Below are positions 59,900 to 64,000 of a stretch of 64,000 bases of DNA, piece by piece; position 1 is the first letter of the stretch, and each line of letters begins with the position of its first letter. The translations under genes were made by a program, and so were the position numbers. The DNA is from Bacteroidaceae bacterium. GTDB taxonomy: Bacteria > Bacteroidota > Bacteroidia > Bacteroidales > Bacteroidaceae. The notes under the pieces are model-generated. The model was not told where the DNA came from and did no database searches. It saw only the letters and a list, made by a program, of their open reading frames with translations. The stretch is taken from contig JAFYQQ010000001.1 of assembly GCA_017559845.1 (NCBI GenBank), positions 1-64,000 on the forward strand, written 5' to 3'.

Positions 59900-61939
59900 T
59901 TTTGGGTAGTATCTTAATAGCAAACTGGCGCGTGGGTTGGCAATGTGGAGCGTGAGCCCTTTTAGGAGTTCTGCACCGCTTTTCTCCATAGATTTTCCCG
60001 TATCCTTGCAGGTAAGAATATATGTCCTTTCAGCGTCAAGGCCGGAAAGTTTGACATTGTAGTCACTCTCCTTGTTGTCAGGACGGCGGAAAGCAATTAT
60101 GTAGCCCGTCTGGTCTGAGGGTTTGTGCAACTGGTACGCCAGCCAACAATCATTCCCGGTAAGATTGCCTGTGCCACTTAGAGGATAATAGTCTTCGTAA
60201 TAATAGGGGCGTACTTCTTTATATTCCTCAATACATTTCTGCATATCCAGGAACGACTGGCCTGTTTGGGTGAATTTCCAGTTGAAGACCACGGCGCTGC
60301 TCATGGAAGAACGGAAGTCAAAACGGTCTACATAGTAGGCGCCTGTACCATGCTGCGGGAGGAAGAAATTCAGACCGTATGTATGGCATTGGTAACCCAT
60401 CGGTTCGCTGTATTGATAGTCTGTCCTCCAAAGAGGTGCGCTTCTTAAGGAAGTCTCATAGTCGAGTCGTCGTCCGCCGCTTGCGCAGTTGTCTATTATC
60501 ATGTTGGGGAAACGTTGCAAGAGGTAATCCCAATAAGCATAAAGCCCCTCAATGTATCTTACTTCTGTGATACCTCTGCGGTTTGGTTCGTCTGCCTGAT
60601 GCCAGAAGTCCAACGGGTCTATGTTAAAGTCCTGACGGTAGTGGTCTATACCATTTTGTTCCATGAAATCGCCCATGTATTGGCAGAGCCATTTCAATGC
60701 GTCCGGATTTCCCAAATTATAGAGGTAATTGCCGTTGCCTTTTTTTGAAAGCATCCATTCGGGATGAGCCTCTGCCCATTCCGAACCAGGGGATACACGC
60801 TCTGGTTCGAACCAAACCATAAACTTTGTTCCTAATTTATGCGCATAGTCTGACACGGGACGGAACCCTTTTTCATAACGCTCTTTGTCTGGGATCCAAG
60901 TACCGGTAGTATTGTACCAGTTGCGCCCTTTTTCATATTCATCCGAATGCTCGTACCATCCGGCATCCATCCAAAATACCTCGGGCAGAATGCCAAACAT
61001 TTTTGTCCGCTGCATCAGTGCGATGGCATATTCGGTGGTAACACAACTATATTCATTGCAAGGTGCAGGATCACCCCAATTGAAACCGCAGCTCATAGGA
61101 TAGAAAATAGTCTCCCCATTTATCTTGCGTGAACGGTGGGCCAGCATGAAACGTCGGAACTGGTTGTGTCCTATCATACGGTCTTCCCCTTTCCAGAAAA
61201 GCAGACAGACACTGGCTGTACGGATGCGCTCGCCCGGTTTGAGATAGGCATTAAAGTGCTCCAGACCAGCATCCAAATGAACAGCGGACTCGGATATGGG
61301 CTTTATCCGGCCATACCATTGTCCGGTCCAGCCGATGGCAACCATCGCTCCGCAATCTGCAGCAGTTTCTATATTGAAGAACGGGAAACCGGCATGTGAA
61401 GAACTACGCCCTCCATGCGGTGCGCGATACAGACTGTCACCCATGTGCAAATCCATCATCCTGGGCGCGAAATCCTGTCGGGAACCGGTGCTTCCCTCTG
61501 CATAGTGGATACGGAACGCTCCCTTGGAAGAGGTGCTTAACGAGAGGTCTGCGCTGCGTACATCAGAAATCTGTGCAGAGTTAGCGGTTCCTTTGTTTGT
61601 GAACCTTAGTGTCCAGTCGATGGCGGCATATTTAGGATATCCTGTGATTTCACATTCTACCTGAAAACCGGTTTTGGGTTCTGTGTAAGTGACGGTATAG
61701 GCACAAACGTCTGCTCCAGCTTTTGTGTCGCGTACTTTTTGGTAATTCCATTTCTTAATGAAGCGTTCCGAAGGAGTGCCATCATATATAAAGGAGAACG
61801 GAGGAACTTGTCCTTTCCCGAAATTACGGTTAATCCATTGTTCCACATCCGCACTTTTGGTGTCAATCTTTATGGTTCGCTGGGCATAGCCTCCTAATAG
61901 GGAAACGGTAAAAAGGAATATTAAAAGGAACTTTTTCAT
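59897..61939 (-). CDS. GH36-like alpha-galactosidase, secreted
   Basis: 680 aa. The signal peptide MKKFLLIFLFTVSLLGGYAQ is followed by a beta-supersandwich N-terminal domain (to about residue 270) and a TIM barrel. Clan GH-D signatures are visible: VFWMDAGWYE (322-330), KFMVWFEPERVSPGSE (372-387), the nucleophile D437 in YRQDFNIDP, and DNCASGGRRLDYE (483-495) with the likely acid/base Asp. This fits GH36/GH27-type alpha-galactosidases or alpha-N-acetylgalactosaminidases. Substrate not determined. It follows the VOC gene by 18 nt and probably shares a transcript with it and the CotH-type gene. Confidence 0.86.
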   Translation of the reverse strand: MKKFLLIFLFTVSLLGGYAQRTIKIDTKSADVEQWINRNFGKGQVPPFSFIYDGTPSERFIKKWNYQKVRDTKAGADVCAYTVTYTEPKTGFQVECEITGYPKYAAIDWTLRFTNKGTANSAQISDVRSADLSLSTSSKGAFRIHYAEGSTGSRQDFAPRMMDLHMGDSLYRAPHGGRSSSHAGFPFFNIETAADCGAMVAIGWTGQWYGRIKPISESAVHLDAGLEHFNAYLKPGERIRTASVCLLFWKGEDRMIGHNQFRRFMLAHRSRKINGETIFYPMSCGFNWGDPAPCNEYSCVTTEYAIALMQRTKMFGILPEVFWMDAGWYEHSDEYEKGRNWYNTTGTWIPDKERYEKGFRPVSDYAHKLGTKFMVWFEPERVSPGSEWAEAHPEWMLSKKGNGNYLYNLGNPDALKWLCQYMGDFMEQNGIDHYRQDFNIDPLDFWHQADEPNRRGITEVRYIEGLYAYWDYLLQRFPNMIIDNCASGGRRLDYETSLRSAPLWRTDYQYSEPMGYQCHTYGLNFFLPQHGTGAYYVDRFDFRSSMSSAVVFNWKFTQTGQSFLDMQKCIEEYKEVRPYYYEDYYPLSGTGNLTGNDCWLAYQLHKPSDQTGYIIAFRRPDNKESDYNVKLSGLDAERTYILTCKDTGKSMEKSGAELLKGLTLHIANPRASLLLRYYPK

Positions 61940-61957
61940 GATATTACGTGTTAAAAT

Positions 61958-62356
61958 TTATTCGGTAAAACTTTTTTCTACAAGTTCAATCGGCAGTCCG
62001 TCGGGGTCATGGAAAAAACAAAATCTTTCTCCATTGGGCGCAGTTCGGACTGGTTCGTGGGACACTTGCATCCGCTCCAACATTGAAACGGCTTCGGCCA
62101 AGTCTGCTACGGTAAAGGCCAGATGCCGCAAACCGCACGCTTCGGGGTAGGAGGGACGAGACGGTGAGTCGGGAAAGGAAAACAATTCAATCAGGTACTC
62201 GCCATTCAATGCAAGGCGCCCCATCATGGAGTTCCGTTCTGCCCGATACTCCTCATCAATCACTTCCATACCCAGCACTTGGGTATAGAAGGATCGTGAG
62301 CGGTTATAGTCCGATGCGATAATCGCAATGTGGTTTACGGACTTCAGATGAAGCAT
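61958..62356 (-). CDS. VOC/glyoxalase-fold metalloprotein
   Basis: 132 aa, one VOC domain. Four metal ligands are in the expected places: H9 (VNHIAI), E57 (YLIELFS), H78 (LRHLAF) and E124 (PIELVE). PNGERFCFFHDPDGLPIELVE is typical of the YaeR/SMU1112c-like subgroup related to lactoylglutathione lyase. The substrate is unknown. Lies 22 nt after the CotH-type gene and 18 nt before the GH36 gene. Confidence 0.88.
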   Translation of the reverse strand: MLHLKSVNHIAIIASDYNRSRSFYTQVLGMEVIDEEYRAERNSMMGRLALNGEYLIELFSFPDSPSRPSYPEACGLRHLAFTVADLAEAVSMLERMQVSHEPVRTAPNGERFCFFHDPDGLPIELVEKSFTE

Positions 62357-62378
62357 ATACTGAAGTATAAGTTATGTA

Positions 62379-64000
62379 TTATTGAACAACAACCTTGCGG
62401 CCATTTATGATATATATGCCCCTGGCGAGACGGTCTTTAGCATTGACCATGCGGCCATCGATTGTATAGATGTGACGGTCCATTGTACTTTGTTGTGTCT
62501 CATCCTCGGCAATGTCCAGAATGGGAGTGGGGTCATTCACCACATCAGGATATTTCTCCGCATACCCCAAAGTGTTGGCCAAATGGTCATAAATATGATT
62601 GGCGCGGGCTGCCAGCCATTCCTTGGCTATCTTCATTTGCTCTTCATAGTCCGCATAACCCCAAAGCTCGCTGTTGTGGTCAAAACTGGGCTGCGCATAT
62701 TCTCTGTATTCATCGCAGAAGTCCAACAGCTCCTGTAGATGATTCTGGATGAAGTCTGTCCAGACACGGAAATATTCGCGTTCGAATGCTTCTCCGCTCT
62801 TATAACGCAGGTCTCTGGCATATTGCCATGCCTCCATGTTCGAAGCGCCAGTCCAGTAGTCTTCTGTGGGATTCATATAGAAATAATTGTGGTTCTTTTC
62901 AAAACCGAAGCCCCAGTCCAAATCCCATACAGGACCGAAATGGATAAGGCTGTCGGCGTTCAGCACGTCACGACAGAAATAATATGTGCTCTTGGGGTGC
63001 ATGAGCTCGTAATTGACTACCAGCTCGTTGGTCATCAGGAACGTGGCCATACTTTGTACATTGGCGTGACTTTCAACTCCCGTTCCTTGCTTTAGGGCGC
63101 GGAGGAAACCGGTGATGAAACGCCTTTTTATATTATCTATAAACTCCTTCTTGTTTTCATCATCCCAAATATATTTATCTTCGAATTCAGGTTCCTTAAT
63201 GTTAACAGGCAGAGAGTAATAGGTTGTTGCAGTTCTGAATTTGTTTTGTTCGTCATAATAAGTATCCAGTTCCATGAGGACGGCATTGACCAAGGTGTCA
63301 GAGACATCAAGGCTATTGTTGCCAAAACCCACTTTCTCCGTCAGATTGTAGCTACCTCTGTATTCGCCATTGACATAAAGCTCTACGGGGATGAAATCGT
63401 TCGTAGCCTGTGTGCCTACCATGCGTGCCACCTTCATGCCGATGGCATTGCTCATCATGGACATGTGCTGTTTGTTGGCGATGAGGTTCCAGTGCTTGCC
63501 TTTCTTCAAGCCCAGTACGCTCGCTTTTGAACTGAACTTGAAGTGATAAGGATTCTTGTCCTTGGGATTGCTGGACCATGAAGAGTTTCCGCGGCCCTTT
63601 ATCTGCATCGGAGTCTCGGCCATATCGGGGAATACTCCGCCACCATCAATGGCTATGGTACCATCCTTGTATGTGGCCTTGGTGGATACGGGTCTGCCGT
63701 CGGCCGTTGTGATGTAGATGGCAGGCACTCCGTATTCGCCCGTAGGACTGTCTGTGAGGAAGTCTACTTGAATACGGTAGTCTTTACCGAAGGGCAGCAT
63801 CATGAATTTGCCTCCTGCTGTTGTGCGCAACATCTGGTAATTCTCGCGTGAAACGGTGTAGATCACTTCGTGTTTGAAACTGTTGCGGCTAATTTTGCTC
63901 TTTTGCAACTTGTCTGTGACATAGACTCTTGCGCCGGTGGTGTCAGAGAGTTGGAAAGAGGGCGTGAGCCATTTGCCAATTCCAGCCACGGTCAACTGTA
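62379..64000 (-). CDS. CotH-kinase-family secreted protein (partial, runs off right edge)
   Basis: The frame is open to base 64000; at least 538 residues are visible and the N terminus lies beyond the window. CotH-type protein-kinase features: MQIKGRGNSSWSSNPKDKNPYHFKF, KGKHWNLIANKQHMSMMSNAIGMKVAR, FIPVELYVNGEYRGSYNLTEKV and PVWDLDWGFGF with the DxDWxF acidic site. The C terminus is IYTIDGRMVNAKDRLARGIY followed by IINGRKVVVQ, a sorting-like tail resembling the one at 24048-25166. CotH of Bacillus is a spore-coat kinase; Bacteroidales relatives are secreted proteins of unknown target. First gene of the CotH-VOC-GH36 group. Confidence 0.85.
   Translation of the reverse strand, partial: QLTVAGIGKWLTPSFQLSDTTGARVYVTDKLQKSKISRNSFKHEVIYTVSRENYQMLRTTAGGKFMMLPFGKDYRIQVDFLTDSPTGEYGVPAIYITTADGRPVSTKATYKDGTIAIDGGGVFPDMAETPMQIKGRGNSSWSSNPKDKNPYHFKFSSKASVLGLKKGKHWNLIANKQHMSMMSNAIGMKVARMVGTQATNDFIPVELYVNGEYRGSYNLTEKVGFGNNSLDVSDTLVNAVLMELDTYYDEQNKFRTATTYYSLPVNIKEPEFEDKYIWDDENKKEFIDNIKRRFITGFLRALKQGTGVESHANVQSMATFLMTNELVVNYELMHPKSTYYFCRDVLNADSLIHFGPVWDLDWGFGFEKNHNYFYMNPTEDYWTGASNMEAWQYARDLRYKSGEAFEREYFRVWTDFIQNHLQELLDFCDEYREYAQPSFDHNSELWGYADYEEQMKIAKEWLAARANHIYDHLANTLGYAEKYPDVVNDPTPILDIAEDETQQSTMDRHIYTIDGRMVNAKDRLARGIYIINGRKVVVQ

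Overview
The window looks like a chromosome segment of a Bacteroidales bacterium (Bacteroides/Phocaeicola/Prevotella type). Evidence seen in the sequence: many promoters of the Bacteroidetes form TTTG-N19/20-TAnnTTTG (e.g. 506-536, 2217-2248, 29129-29159, 29369-29399, 32157-32188, 53517-53547), a short single-rpoD-type sigma factor of 286 aa, fimbrillin-like, DUF4493 and PCMD surface lipoproteins, an OmpA-family porin, a CotH-kinase protein, and the ileS - dksA-like - lspA - DUF4296 gene order. There are no tRNA or rRNA genes and no CRISPR array that I could see. The species cannot be fixed from the sequence alone.

Layout. (1) 1-10.8 kb is an accessory island. A truncated HU-like DNA-binding gene reads leftward off the edge. 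Then come an AbiH-family abortive infection gene, a Sau3AI-like restriction endonuclease with its C5-cytosine methyltransferase and an S24 (LexA/CI-like) protein, two small unknown genes, and a VirE-N plus DUF3987 (P-loop) pair. The non-coding DNA here is packed with palindromes, and two 86-bp direct repeats bracket the DUF3987 gene. (2) 10.8-23 kb is mostly housekeeping: a TonB-dependent receptor, a PurF-like protein lacking the N-terminal Cys, ileS, a DksA/TraR-like protein, lspA, a DUF4296 lipoprotein, a 53-aa gene, an ACT/DUF711 pair and a GH43 glycosidase. (3) 23-30.3 kb holds envelope proteins (two unknown secreted proteins, an OmpA-like porin, a long coiled-coil lipoprotein) and rpoD. 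(4) 30.4-32.9 kb holds a GH123-like (DUF4091) glycosidase and a REP-associated tyrosine transposase surrounded by, and containing, its probable REP palindrome.

(5) 32.9-52.2 kb is the most striking part: about 19 kb, all on the minus strand, with ten DUF4493 lipoproteins, a fimbrillin-like lipoprotein, a PCMD protein, two paralogous outer-membrane beta-barrels, a 783-aa secreted protein with an internal duplication and a four-helix-bundle protein. Genes overlap or are separated by short gaps, so much of it may be one operon. Lipoprotein heads and C-terminal modules have been recombined between genes. This looks like an uncharacterised surface assembly or capture system. Its upstream region carries a set of TTTTTCGGT/ACCGAAAAA-type dyads, and next to that lie two abutting 132-133-bp palindromes whose arms differ but still pair with each other.

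(6) 52.8-64 kb: desulfoferrodoxin, a candidate ~70-nt small RNA with its own promoter and terminator, a RecB/AddA-like UvrD helicase-nuclease broken by a single frameshift, panB, a CapD/FlaA1-type nucleotide-sugar dehydratase, and a leftward group of GH36 alpha-galactosidase-like protein, VOC protein and a CotH-kinase protein truncated by the window edge.
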